Source: Acidobacteriota bacterium (lineage in GTDB: Bacteria > Acidobacteriota > Vicinamibacteria > Fen-336). Taken from it: DNA of 64,000 nucleotides. The stretch covers positions 1 to 64,000 of the forward strand of contig JAJDNS010000035.1 of the NCBI GenBank assembly GCA_022340585.1, given 5' to 3'. The position numbers were made by a program, and so were the translations under genes. Shown here piece after piece: positions 46,248 to 53,831 of this stretch; within the stretch, counting starts at the first letter, position 1; every line of letters begins with the position of its first letter. The notes beneath the pieces are model-generated. The model did no database searches. It was not told the DNA's origin and saw nothing but the letters and a program-made list of their open reading frames with translations.

Positions 46248-47390
46248 GTGAACATGGGCTTCGCGACCGACTGCATCCACGCCGGGCAGGAGCCGGACCC
46301 GATCACGGGGGCGGTGACCGTTCCGATCTACCAGACCTCCACCTACGCCCAGGAGGGGCTGGGCCGCCACAAGGGCTACGAGTACGCCCGCACCCACAAC
46401 CTCACCCGGCGGTCGCTCGAGCGCAACCTCGCCGCCCTCGAGGGCGGGACCGACGCCTACTGCTTCGCCTCGGGCCTGGCCGCCACCCAGGCGGTCCTCA
46501 CCTTCGTGGGGGCAGGACGGCGGGTCGTCGTGTCCGACAACGTCTACGGTGGCACCCACCGCCTCTTCACGAAGATCCTCGCGGACTACGGCGTCGAGTT
46601 CGCCTTCCTCGACGCGAGCGATCCCGAGGGCTTCGCCGGGCGGGCCGGCCGCTTCGACCTGCTTTGGATCGAGACCCCCACCAACCCCCTCATGAAGATC
46701 TGCGACATCGCGGCCCTGGCCGAGGTCGCGCACGGGCAGGAAGCGCTCCTGGTCGTCGACAACACCTTCATGAGCCCCTTCTTCCAGAGGCCCCTGGCTC
46801 TCGGCGCCGACGTCGTCGTCCACTCCACCACCAAGTTCCTCAACGGGCACTCCGACAGCGTGGGCGGCGTGGCCGTGGTGCGGGACGATCGCCACGGGGA
46901 GCGGCTCCGCTTCGTCCAGAACGCCGCCGGGGGCATCCTGTCTCCCTTCGACTCCTGGCTCGTCCTCCGGGGCACGAAGACGCTCCACCTGCGGATGCCG
47001 CGCCACGAGGAGAACGCGCGGGTGGTGGCGCCCTTCCTGTCCCGTCACCCGAAGGTGGGCACGGTCCACTGGCCCGGGTTCCCCGAGCACCCGAATCACG
47101 AGGTCCACACGCGCCAGGCCACCGGCTTCGGGGCGATGATCTCCTTCGACCTCGGCAGCGTCGACGCCGCCGGACGCTTCCTCGAAGCCGTGCGCCTGTG
47201 CACCCTCGGCGAGAGCCTGGGTGGTGTGGAGACCCTCGTCTCCCACCCCGCCACCATGACCCACGCCGGCTACACGCAGCCGGAGCGCGACGCCCTGGGG
47301 ATCAGCGACGGCCTCGTGCGGATCAGCGTCGGCTGCGAGGACGCGGACGACCTGGTGTCGGACCTGGATCAGGCGCTCGCGGCCATCTGA
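46248..47390 (+). CDS. Cystathionine gamma-synthase/beta-lyase family PLP enzyme
   Basis: The 380-residue fold-type I PLP enzyme of the Cys/Met metabolism family has the N-terminus FATDCIHAGQEPDPITGAV, YEYARTHNLTRRSLERNLAALEGG (PLP phosphate contacts; N where CGS often has P), and the Schiff-base Lys in VVHSTTKFLNGHSD (about residue 195). Members make or break cystathionine or use O-acyl-homoserine for sulfur transfer. The sequence favours gamma-synthase or gamma-lyase, which cannot be separated by eye. Together with ahcY, it indicates methionine and homocysteine metabolism in the genome. ATG 46248 follows a GAGGTGAAC. Confidence 0.9.
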   Translation: MNMGFATDCIHAGQEPDPITGAVTVPIYQTSTYAQEGLGRHKGYEYARTHNLTRRSLERNLAALEGGTDAYCFASGLAATQAVLTFVGAGRRVVVSDNVYGGTHRLFTKILADYGVEFAFLDASDPEGFAGRAGRFDLLWIETPTNPLMKICDIAALAEVAHGQEALLVVDNTFMSPFFQRPLALGADVVVHSTTKFLNGHSDSVGGVAVVRDDRHGERLRFVQNAAGGILSPFDSWLVLRGTKTLHLRMPRHEENARVVAPFLSRHPKVGTVHWPGFPEHPNHEVHTRQATGFGAMISFDLGSVDAAGRFLEAVRLCTLGESLGGVETLVSHPATMTHAGYTQPERDALGISDGLVRISVGCEDADDLVSDLDQALAAI

Positions 47391-47420
47391 CCGGGGACGC
47401 TGGGCGCCCGCCTCTCGCCC

Positions 47421-47741
47421 CTAGGCCCCCACGCTGGCGTCGATCCACTCGAGGTAGGGGGCGTGGCCGCGCTCGATGGGGAGCTCGACCACCTCGGGGA
47501 CCTCGTAGGGGTGCATCTCCACCAGGGCCTCACGAAGCGCCTCGAAGCGGGCGGCGGTCGTCTTCATGACCATGAGCCACTCGCTGTCCCGGGCGGTCTC
47601 ACCCTTCCACCGGTAGAACGAGAGGACACCGGGAACCACGTTCACGCAGGCGGCGTGACCCTGCTCGACCAGGGCCTGGGCGATCCGCTCCGCGTCCCCG
47701 GCCGAGCCCACCGTGCTGAGAACGACGACCCGGCCGGTCAC
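47421..47741 (-). CDS. cutA: CutA1 divalent-cation tolerance protein
   Basis: The 106-residue protein matches the trimeric CutA1 family: VVLSTVGSAGDAERIAQALVEQGHAACVNVVPGVLSFYRWKGE is the diagnostic N-terminal half, and HPYEVPEVVELPIERGHAPYLEWI the C-terminal half. Family members bind divalent metals such as Cu2+; their physiological role is debated. The GTG start at 47741 overlaps the stop of the EVE-domain gene by 4 bp (GTGA), so both are expressed together. Confidence 0.92.
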   Translation of the reverse strand: MTGRVVVLSTVGSAGDAERIAQALVEQGHAACVNVVPGVLSFYRWKGETARDSEWLMVMKTTAARFEALREALVEMHPYEVPEVVELPIERGHAPYLEWIDASVGA

Positions 47742-48139
47742 GCCCGGCTCCACTCCTCGATCGTCTTCCACTGGTCGGCGGTCAGCGGCACGACCGACAG
47801 CCGTCCCTGGCGCACGAGGGGGCTCCCCTCGAAGGCGGGCAGCGCCTTCATCTCCCCGAGGGTCACCGGCCGTCCCAGCCTCCCGCGGGGCTCGACGTCC
47901 ACGACCACCCGCCTGGGGTCCTTCGCCTCCGGGTCCGGATAGGCCTCGGAGACGATCTCGACGACCCCGACCGCTGCCTTCTCCTTGCCGGTGTGGTACA
48001 GGAACGCGCGGTCTCCTGCCTTCATCGCCCGGATGTTCTTGAGTGCCGCGGGGTTGCTCACGCCGTCCCAGCGCGTCCGGCCCTCCTCTTCGAGCTCGTC
48101 GTACGAGTAGTCGGTCGGCTCCGTCTTGAGCAACCACAT
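47738..48139 (-). CDS. EVE-domain protein (Thy28/YihG-like)
   Basis: The 133-residue protein starts MWLLKTEPTDYSYDEL, the signature of EVE domains, and continues RTRWDGVSNPAALKNIRAMKAGDRAFLYHTGKEKAAVGVVEIV. EVE domains have a PUA-like fold and bind modified bases in DNA or RNA; the stand-alone bacterial form is of unknown function. ATG 48139 is preceded by AGGAGGAAGCGGC. It is the first gene of a pair with cutA, divergent from the DUF6788-like gene. Confidence 0.92.
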   Translation of the reverse strand: MWLLKTEPTDYSYDELEEEGRTRWDGVSNPAALKNIRAMKAGDRAFLYHTGKEKAAVGVVEIVSEAYPDPEAKDPRRVVVDVEPRGRLGRPVTLGEMKALPAFEGSPLVRQGRLSVVPLTADQWKTIEEWSRA

Positions 48140-48242
48140 GCCGCTTCCTCCTGCTTCTCTCGCGATCTTATCGCGACTCCGACCGTCCTCGATCAGCACC
48201 CGATTCCGCTGCAAGAAAGCCGGTGGCCAACCCGGGAATGCC

Positions 48243-48272
48243 CTTGACGCGGGAGCCTCGCGCGCCTATCTT
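48243..48272 (+). promoter_or_regulatory. Candidate promoter for the DUF6788-like gene
   Basis: TTGACG (48243-48248) and TATCTT (48267-48272) are separated by 18 bp. The -10 overlaps the left arm of the inverted repeat that starts at 48270, so a protein binding the repeat would block transcription. Confidence 0.45.
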
Positions 48273-48301
48273 ACAGTGCTAGAAAGAGGTTGCACTGTAA
48301 G
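48270..48301. repeat. Perfect 10-bp inverted repeat just before the DUF6788-like gene
   Basis: CTTACAGTGC (48270-48279) and GCACTGTAAG (48292-48301) are exact inverted copies with a 12-nt spacer that contains the only Shine-Dalgarno-like sequence (AGAGG). The right arm ends 2 bp before the ATG at 48304. As RNA it makes a hairpin with the ribosome binding site in the loop; as DNA it is a good operator. No second copy was seen 3' of the gene. Confidence 0.75.
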
Positions 48302-48303
48302 AC

Positions 48304-48714
48304 ATGCCTGCCTTGACACCTGAAACGCTCCGGCAGCGAGTCCGAGCACGCCTCCGGGAGCAGCGGACCCTGATCGAGAGGCTCCTGCGGCGCCGCGAGC
48401 TCGTCGCGGGCTCGCTGTTCATGCGCTGGGGCGACTGCGGAAAGAAGGGCTGCGTGTGCCAGACCGGGCAGAAGCACGGTCCGTACTACGTCCTCTCCCG
48501 GCGGAGCGGGGGTCGCGGGGGCTTCACGTACCTCGACAAGGCGCAGGCCACCGAGGCGCGCTCCCTGGTGAAGGCCCACCGGGACTACAAGGCCGACCTC
48601 AGGCAGCTGAAGAAGGTCAACGAGCAGCTGGTGGCGCTTCTGCGGCAGTACCAGGAGGCCACCGGTCGGCGGGGCGACCGCCGGGTCGGCATGCCTCCAC
48701 ATCCACGAGCATGA
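48304..48714 (+). CDS. DUF6788-like small Cys-containing protein
   Basis: The 136-residue basic protein has LVAGSLFMRWGDCGKKGCVCQTGQKHGPYYVLS (residues about 32-64). This matches the compact signature G-S-L-x-x-R-x-x-x-C-G-K-x-x-C-x-C-x-x-G-x-x-H-G-P-Y of DUF6788-type proteins, probably a small zinc-binding element. It is followed by a coiled-coil-like helix (KAHRDYKADLRQLKKVNEQLVALLRQYQ). Function is unknown; genes of this type are often scattered or near mobile DNA, and nucleic-acid binding is a guess. It has its own promoter-like sequence and inverted repeat. Its C-terminus runs up to the promoter of ftsB. Confidence 0.7.
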   Translation: MPALTPETLRQRVRARLREQRTLIERLLRRRELVAGSLFMRWGDCGKKGCVCQTGQKHGPYYVLSRRSGGRGGFTYLDKAQATEARSLVKAHRDYKADLRQLKKVNEQLVALLRQYQEATGRRGDRRVGMPPHPRA

Positions 48715-48724
48715 AAAGGTGAGC

Positions 48725-48730
48725 TATAAT
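48725..48730 (+). promoter_or_regulatory. TATAAT -10 element of ftsB
   Basis: A consensus TATAAT begins an unusually AT-rich ~50-bp tract (48720-48772) in otherwise GC-rich DNA, followed by AAAGGA (48757-48762) and the TTG start at 48770. No good -35 is visible upstream, within the end of the preceding gene. Confidence 0.5.
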
Positions 48731-48769
48731 CGTAACTTAAGGCTAGCCTCTAAAGTAAAGGATCAAGTT

Positions 48770-49105
48770 TTGCCGCAGCGAGATGACGCCAACCGGGGCG
48801 AGCCGGGCCTGCGAAAGAAGGCCGGCGTCCTGGGCACCGTCATCGTTCTCCTGGCCCTGGTCGTGGGGTCGATCTTCGGGGATCGGGGCCTGATCAACCT
48901 CTTCCACAAGCGGGAGCAGGTGCAGACCCTTCGGCTGGAGATCGAGGCTCTCCGGGCGGACAACGCCCAGCTGGTCCGGGAGGTCGCCGCTCTGAAGCAG
49001 AGTCCCCGGGCCATCGAGCGCCTCGCCCGCGAGGAGCTGGGGCTCGCCCGCCCCGACGAGACCGTCTTCCTCATCCGCGAGGAGGACCCGGCCGCCCGCC
49101 CCTGA
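48770..49105 (+). CDS. Septum formation initiator FtsB/DivIC-family protein
   Basis: The protein (111 residues from TTG 48770) has one TM helix (VLGTVIVLLALVVGSIFG), a leucine-rich coiled coil (QVQTLRLEIEALRADNAQLVREVAALKQS) and the typical tail IERLAREELGLARPDETVFLI. This is the bitopic cell-division scaffold that pairs with FtsL and FtsQ. The TTG is preferred because AAAGGA lies 7 nt upstream and a TATAAT lies just ahead; the frame is open back to GTG 48719, which would put the -10 inside the gene. It is followed by a structured gap and the HU gene. Confidence 0.85.
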   Translation: MPQRDDANRGEPGLRKKAGVLGTVIVLLALVVGSIFGDRGLINLFHKREQVQTLRLEIEALRADNAQLVREVAALKQSPRAIERLAREELGLARPDETVFLIREEDPAARP

Positions 49106-49109
49106 GGAC

Positions 49110-49200
49110 CGAAGCGGCCTGCGGCCGGATGCCTTGGCCAGGGACACGATTCCGCCATGGCGGCCGTGTCCCTGGCCGGGGTGGGGCCTTCGGCCAACGC
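49110..49200. repeat. Nested inverted repeats between ftsB and the HU gene
   Basis: GGCCAGGGACACG (49136-49148) and CGTGTCCCTGGCC (49165-49177) make a perfect 13-bp stem. Its loop holds the perfect 12-bp palindrome CCGCCATGGCGG (49152-49163). Smaller GC stems flank it: GCGGCC-TGC-GGCCG near 49115-49127 and GGCC-TTC-GGCC near 49186-49196. There is no T-run, so it is not a standard intrinsic terminator. It may be an RNA structure ending or processing the ftsB transcript, a protein-binding site or a short RNA. Confidence 0.7.
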
Positions 49201-49227
49201 TGGCGCGGCGATTTGTGCGCGGGGCGC

Positions 49228-49258
49228 TTGACAGGGGCTCTCAATAGCGACATATACT
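49228..49258 (+). promoter_or_regulatory. Sigma70 promoter of the HU gene
   Basis: A perfect TTGACA (49228-49233) is followed by TATACT (49253-49258) at 19 bp, or CATATA (49251-49256) at 17 bp. The predicted leader is about 60 nt and ends with AGGAGG before the ATG at 49326. This fits a strongly expressed nucleoid-protein gene. Confidence 0.65.
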
Positions 49259-49325
49259 GGCGCCCGTTCTGGCACAAGACAGAGGACTCCGGACGCCAGC
49301 CTGACTCTCAGGAGGATTGAACTCG

Positions 49326-49613
49326 ATGGCAACCAAGCCGATGACCAAGACGCAGATTGTGGCGGCCCTCGCCGACAAGGTGGGCCTCACGAAGAAGCAG
49401 GTCGCTGCCTTCTTCGAGGCCCAGGCGGCGCTCGCCTACAAGGAAGCCAAGAATGGCTTCACGATCCCGGGGGTCGGGAAGCTCGTGGTCCGCAGCTACA
49501 AGGCCCGCATGGGCCGGAACCCGCAGACCGGCGAAGCGATCAAGATCCCGGCCCGGAAGCGGCTGAAGTTCACGATCGCCAAGGCCGCGAAGGACGCCGT
49601 CCTGCCCAAGTAG
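49326..49613 (+). CDS. HU/IHF-family nucleoid DNA-binding protein
   Basis: The 95-residue protein has the helical dimer domain (MTKTQIVAALADKVGLTKKQVAAFFEAQA) and the DNA-arm signature KARMGRNPQTGEAIKIPARKRLKF. HU dimers bend DNA and organise the nucleoid. The ATG at 49326 is chosen since AGGAGG lies 8-9 nt upstream; an in-frame TTG at 49317 would sit on the ribosome binding site. It has its own promoter (49228) and an intrinsic terminator (49636), so it is monocistronic. Confidence 0.95.
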   Translation: MATKPMTKTQIVAALADKVGLTKKQVAAFFEAQAALAYKEAKNGFTIPGVGKLVVRSYKARMGRNPQTGEAIKIPARKRLKFTIAKAAKDAVLPK

Positions 49614-49635
49614 ACTGGCGGTACGCTGAAGCACA

Positions 49636-49670
49636 GAGGGTGCGGGAATATCCCGCGCCCTTTGTGTTTT
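49636..49670 (+). terminator. Rho-independent terminator after the HU gene
   Basis: A stem of about 12 bp (49636-49647 with 49651-49662, core GGTGCGGGA/TCCCGCGCC including one G-T pair) with a 3-nt loop is followed by TTTGTGTTTT, 22 bp after the stop. It also fronts the convergent small gene ending at 49674. Confidence 0.85.
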
Positions 49671-49673
49671 CCC

Positions 49674-49898
49674 CTAGCCGTCGACCGCAGCCCGGATCCG
49701 GTCTTCCAGACCGGAGACGTATTCCGGGAAGTCGGCCTCGGAGTCGACGACGATCTCGAGCTTCCCGTTGGGCATCCGCCGGACGCGGCCCGGGTGCCGG
49801 GGAAGGAGCGGGATGACCAGCTCCTCCCGCGAGAGGCCCATCCGGTCGGTGACCGCGAAGATGGCCTCGATCTCCCTGATCGTCACTTCCTTCAGCAT
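49674..49898 (-). CDS. Small conserved-looking protein of unknown function
   Basis: The 74-residue ORF begins MLKEVTIREIEAIFAVTDRM and continues GLSREELVIPLLPRHPGRVRRMPNGKLEIVVDSEADFPEYV. It has a strong ribosome binding site (GGAGGAGTCG) and good codon use for this genome. I recognise no family. The arrangement (short helix, beta hairpin with KLEIVVD, acidic tail) resembles small cytoplasmic or toxin-antitoxin-sized proteins, but no partner gene is adjacent. It is divergent from the ACP-FAAL-PlsC gene with a 79-bp gap. Confidence 0.6.
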   Translation of the reverse strand: MLKEVTIREIEAIFAVTDRMGLSREELVIPLLPRHPGRVRRMPNGKLEIVVDSEADFPEYVSGLEDRIRAAVDG

Positions 49899-49977
49899 CG
49901 ACTCCTCCGCCCGGGCAGAATCTCGCGCCGCCTGAACCAGGTCAAGTCGCGCCCTCCCGGCCGGCCCGCACCGGAGA

Positions 49978-52869
49978 ATGAAGACCCTTCGGCAACCTGC
50001 TAGAGTGCCGGTGGTGCCCTCCGAGCAAGCGTCCTCCCCCGTTCCCGAGCCGGGCGATGTCCTCGGCCCGGTGCTCGCCGTGATCCGGAAGCTCGCCCGC
50101 GAGGTCGGCGGGGCCCGGGCGGAGCGCGCGGTGGGCCCCGAGACCTCCCTGGACCGGGAGGTCGGCCTCGGCAGCCTCGAACGGGTGGAGCTCCTGGCGC
50201 GCCTCGAGCGCACCTTCGGTCGCACCCTCGACGATCGCTGCCTCCAGATCGACACCGCGGCGGGTTTGACCCGGGCGATCCTCGAGGCGGCACCGGGCGA
50301 GCCCCTCGCGACGCTCGCCCGGGAGCCGGAGCCGGTGGGCGCCGCGACCGAGATCGGCTCCGGTGTGCGCACGCTGCACGAATCCCTGTGGCGGCATTCC
50401 CGGCTGGACCCGGAGCGGACCCACGCCTTTCTCCGGGAGGACGACGGGACCGAGCGGGCCCTCACCTACGGGGAGCTCCACCGGGAGGCCTCGGCCGTTT
50501 CCGGCGGCCTGAGGGAGCGCGGCATCGGTCGTGGGGACACGGTCTCCCTGATGCTCCCCACCGGGCTCGACTTCCTCCGGTCCTTTCTCGGGATCCTCAT
50601 GGCCCGGGCGGTGCCCGTCCCCATCTACCCGCCCGTGCGTCTCGACCGCCTCGAGGACTACGCCACCCGCCAGGCCGGGATCCTCGCGGACGCCGGGGCC
50701 CGCCTCCTGGTGACGATTCCCCGGGCCCGCCCGGTGGCCAGCCTGCTCCGCCCCGCGGTACCGTCCCTCGACGACGTGGTGACGGCCGACCAGCTCGCGG
50801 AGGCGGGAGCGGGGTCGAGCGAGCCCGAGGGCGAGGGCTCCGACCCCGCCTTCATCCAGTACACCTCGGGCAGTACCGGCCAGCCCAAGGGCGTGCTCCT
50901 GACCCACGACAACCTGCTCGCCAACATCCGGGCCATCGCCGCCGGTCTGGAGGCGAAGCCCACGGACGTGGGGGTGAGCTGGCTGCCCCTCTACCACGAC
51001 ATGGGCCTCATCGGGTCCTGGCTGTTCTGCCTTCACGCCGGCCTTCCCATCACCCTGCTCCCGCCCACCGCCTTCCTGGCCCGGCCCGAGCGGTGGCTCT
51101 GGGCCATCCACCAGCGCCGGGCCACGCTCTCGGGCGCCCCGAACTTCGCCTACGAGCTGTGCGCGCGCCGGGTGTCGGACGAGGCCCTCGAGGGTCTGGA
51201 CCTCTCCTCGTGGCGAGCCGCCATGAACGGCGCCGAGCCGGTCAGCCCCGGAACCGTGGAGCGGTTCACGCGCCGCTTTGCGCCCTACGGCTTCCGTCCC
51301 GAGGCCCTGATGCCCGCCTATGGGCTGGCCGAGAACTCGGTGGCCCTCGCCCTGCCGACCATGGGCACCGGCACGCGCTTCGACCGGGTCGCGCGGGAGC
51401 CCTTCCAGCGCGAGGGTCGAGCGGTCCCCGCGGACGAGGGGGACCCCTCGGCCCTGTCCTTCGTCAACGCGGGGCGGGCTCTCCCCCAGCACGACATCCG
51501 CATCGTGGACGACGAAGGCCACGACCTCGACGAGCGCGTCGTGGGCCGCCTCGTCTTCCGGGGCCCCTCGATGACCAGCGGCTACTTCCACCAGCCCGAC
51601 GCCACCGCCGCCATCACCCTCCCCGGGGGCTGGCTCGACAGCGGCGACCTCGCCTACCAGGCGGACGGCGAGATCCACATCGCGGGCCGGCGCAAGGACC
51701 TGATCATCAAGGGCGGCCGCAACATCGTCCCCCAGGAGGTCGAGGAGGCCGCGGCCGAGGTCGAGGGCATCCGTCGTGGCTGCGTCGTCGCCTTCGGCGC
51801 CGACGACCCCGAGCTGGGCACCGAGGGGCTGGTGGTCGTCGCCGAGACGCGGGTGAACGATTCGGCCGGGCGCGGGCGCCTCGAGAGCGCCGTGATCGAG
51901 AGCGTCGCCGCCGCCATCGACGTTCCTCCTGATCGCGTGGTCCTCGCCCCCCCGGGGGCCGTGCTCAAGACGTCGAGCGGCAAGGTCCGGCGGGCGGCGA
52001 CCCGGGAGCGGTTTCTTGCCGGGGAGCTGGGCCGCCCGCCCGGGACCACGACCGCCCAGAAGCTGCGGCTCCTCACCGCGGCCACCGGGGAAGCTCTCAG
52101 GCCGTGGGCCCGGCGCGCGGGGCTGGGCCTGTACGCGCTCTACCTCGCCGTGGTCCTGCCCGTCGTGGTCCTGCCGGTGTGGGCGATGGTCGCCCTGTTG
52201 CCGAGCCGGCGCCTGGCCTTCGCTCTGGGCCGAACGGGCACCAGGGCCGGCCTCCGCCTGATGGGGTGTCGTCTCTCTGCAGAGGGTCTCGATCACCTCC
52301 CCCGGGAGGGGTCGGTGGTGCTCGCCAGCAACCACGCCTCGTACATCGACGTCTTCGCCCTCGTCGCCCTCCTGCCCCGCGACATCCTCTTCGTGGCCAA
52401 GAAGGAGGTGCTCGGCTACCCGATCATCCGAACCTTCGTCCGGCGCCTGGGCTACCCCACCGTGGACCGTCTCGACTTCCAACGGAGCCTGACCGATGCG
52501 GACCGGGTGACCGCGGCCCTCGGCGAGGGAGAGGCGGTGGTCTTCTTCCCGGAGGGGACCTTCGTGGCCGCCACCGGCCTCCGGCCCTTCCGCCTGGGCG
52601 CGTTCAAGGCGGCGATCGACGCCGGGGTCCCGGTCGTCCCGCTGGCCCTCCGGGGGACGCGGCTGGTCCTCCGCGGCAACGACCCCTTTCCCCGCCCGCA
52701 CCCCATCCATCTCTTCGTGGGTGAGCCCGTGAGCCCCGAGGGGGAAGGCCTCTCGGCCCTCGTCGGCTTCCGGGACCGGGTCGCGGACGTGATTGCCGAG
52801 CACTGCGGAGAGCCCCGCCTGGACCTCGTGGCCGCGGGCGTCGAGCGCCCTCCGGTGGTGACGGCGTGA
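49978..52869 (+). CDS. ACP - fatty acyl-AMP ligase (FAAL) - PlsC acyltransferase triple fusion
   Basis: The 963-residue protein has three parts. First is an acyl-carrier domain (about 25-95) with the phosphopantetheine Ser66 in VGLGSLERVELL. Second is an adenylating domain of FAAL type (about 110-690: FIQYTSGSTGQPKGVLLTHDN, WLPLYHDMGLIGSWL, PAYGLAENSVALALP, SGDLAYQADGEIHIAGRRKD). Third, after a TM segment (LYALYLAVVLPVVVLPVWAMVALL), is a PlsC/LPLAT domain with NHASYIDVFAL (H-x4-D) and VVFFPEGTF. It could activate a fatty acid, load it on its own ACP and transfer it to a lysolipid or other acceptor at the membrane. It starts an overlap chain with the next three genes. Confidence 0.88.
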   Translation: MKTLRQPARVPVVPSEQASSPVPEPGDVLGPVLAVIRKLAREVGGARAERAVGPETSLDREVGLGSLERVELLARLERTFGRTLDDRCLQIDTAAGLTRAILEAAPGEPLATLAREPEPVGAATEIGSGVRTLHESLWRHSRLDPERTHAFLREDDGTERALTYGELHREASAVSGGLRERGIGRGDTVSLMLPTGLDFLRSFLGILMARAVPVPIYPPVRLDRLEDYATRQAGILADAGARLLVTIPRARPVASLLRPAVPSLDDVVTADQLAEAGAGSSEPEGEGSDPAFIQYTSGSTGQPKGVLLTHDNLLANIRAIAAGLEAKPTDVGVSWLPLYHDMGLIGSWLFCLHAGLPITLLPPTAFLARPERWLWAIHQRRATLSGAPNFAYELCARRVSDEALEGLDLSSWRAAMNGAEPVSPGTVERFTRRFAPYGFRPEALMPAYGLAENSVALALPTMGTGTRFDRVAREPFQREGRAVPADEGDPSALSFVNAGRALPQHDIRIVDDEGHDLDERVVGRLVFRGPSMTSGYFHQPDATAAITLPGGWLDSGDLAYQADGEIHIAGRRKDLIIKGGRNIVPQEVEEAAAEVEGIRRGCVVAFGADDPELGTEGLVVVAETRVNDSAGRGRLESAVIESVAAAIDVPPDRVVLAPPGAVLKTSSGKVRRAATRERFLAGELGRPPGTTTAQKLRLLTAATGEALRPWARRAGLGLYALYLAVVLPVVVLPVWAMVALLPSRRLAFALGRTGTRAGLRLMGCRLSAEGLDHLPREGSVVLASNHASYIDVFALVALLPRDILFVAKKEVLGYPIIRTFVRRLGYPTVDRLDFQRSLTDADRVTAALGEGEAVVFFPEGTFVAATGLRPFRLGAFKAAIDAGVPVVPLALRGTRLVLRGNDPFPRPHPIHLFVGEPVSPEGEGLSALVGFRDRVADVIAEHCGEPRLDLVAAGVERPPVVTA

Positions 52870-53831
52870 GCGAACGGCTGACCCTGGCCGACGTCCGGTC
52901 CGCACAGGAGAGGCTCCGCCCGTCCCTCTTCCCCACCCCGCTCCGGCCGAGCCAGGCCGCCCCTGGCATCGACCTCCGGCTGAAGCTCGAGTGCTGGCAG
53001 CCCACGGGGTCGTTCAAGGTCCGGGGGGCCTTGAGCCTCATGAGCGCCCTCGGAGAGGCCGAGCGACGGCGCGGGGTGGCGGCGGCTTCGGCTGGCAACC
53101 ACGCCCTCGGGGTGGCCTTCGCGGCCCAGTGCCTCGGCGGCACGATCCCCGCCACCGTCTTCGTGCCCACGTCCGCCCCGCAGGCCAAGGTGGCGAAGCT
53201 GAGACGCTTCCCGGTGGACGTGCGCCAGGTGGGCGAGACCTACGACGACACCGTCGAGGCGGCGGAGGCCTTCCTGCGGGAGACCGGGGCGACGTCCGTG
53301 CACGCCTTCGAGGACCCCCGCGTCGCCGCCGGCCAGGGAACGGTCGGGCTCGAGGTGGCCGAGGAGTGCCCCGACGTGGGAACGCTCCTCGTGCCGGTGG
53401 GCGGGGGAGGGCTGATCTCCGGGGTGGCGGTGGCGGCCAAGGCCCTCGTTCCGGGGGTGCGGATCGTGGCGGTGCAGCCCGACGCGTCGCCGGCTTTGCG
53501 GGAGTCGTTGAAGCGGGGCCGGCCACTTCTCACCTACCCCGCCCGCCCGACGCTGGCCGACGGGGTGGCCGGGGGCATCGGGGAGATCGCCTTCGCGCAC
53601 CGCGACCTCATCGACGACGTGGTGGTCGTGACCGAGGCGGAGATCGAGGACGCGGTGGTGGCGCTCCTCTCCGAGGACCAGGTCGTGGCCGAGGCCTCGG
53701 GGGCCCTGGGTCTGGCCGCGGTGCGGTCCGGCCGCGTGTCGCCGCCGGACGGGCGCCCGGTCGTGGCGGTGATCACCGGTGGCAACATCGACGCGCGCGT
53801 CCTGACGCGTCTCCTCGTGGCCCGGGCGTGA
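52866..53831 (+). CDS. Threonine dehydratase/serine racemase-like PLP enzyme
   Basis: The 321-residue fold-type II PLP enzyme has the Schiff-base Lys in WQPTGSFKVRGALS (about residue 52), SAGNHALGVAFAAQCLGG, the phosphate-binding loop VPVGGGGLISGVAVAAKAL and the C-terminal VVAVITGGNID. It lacks the C-terminal ACT regulatory domain of biosynthetic IlvA, so it is a catabolic dehydratase or serine racemase-like enzyme that deaminates L-threonine or serine. The GTG at 52866 overlaps the preceding stop by 4 bp (GTGA), and its own stop overlaps the next gene in the same way. Confidence 0.88.
   Translation: MSERLTLADVRSAQERLRPSLFPTPLRPSQAAPGIDLRLKLECWQPTGSFKVRGALSLMSALGEAERRRGVAAASAGNHALGVAFAAQCLGGTIPATVFVPTSAPQAKVAKLRRFPVDVRQVGETYDDTVEAAEAFLRETGATSVHAFEDPRVAAGQGTVGLEVAEECPDVGTLLVPVGGGGLISGVAVAAKALVPGVRIVAVQPDASPALRESLKRGRPLLTYPARPTLADGVAGGIGEIAFAHRDLIDDVVVVTEAEIEDAVVALLSEDQVVAEASGALGLAAVRSGRVSPPDGRPVVAVITGGNIDARVLTRLLVARA

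Noticed and set aside
49942..52905. 987-codon minus-strand open frame across the ACP-FAAL-PlsC gene.
   Set aside because: It is a shadow of the plus-strand frame; the plus strand carries AMP-ligase and PlsC motifs in order.
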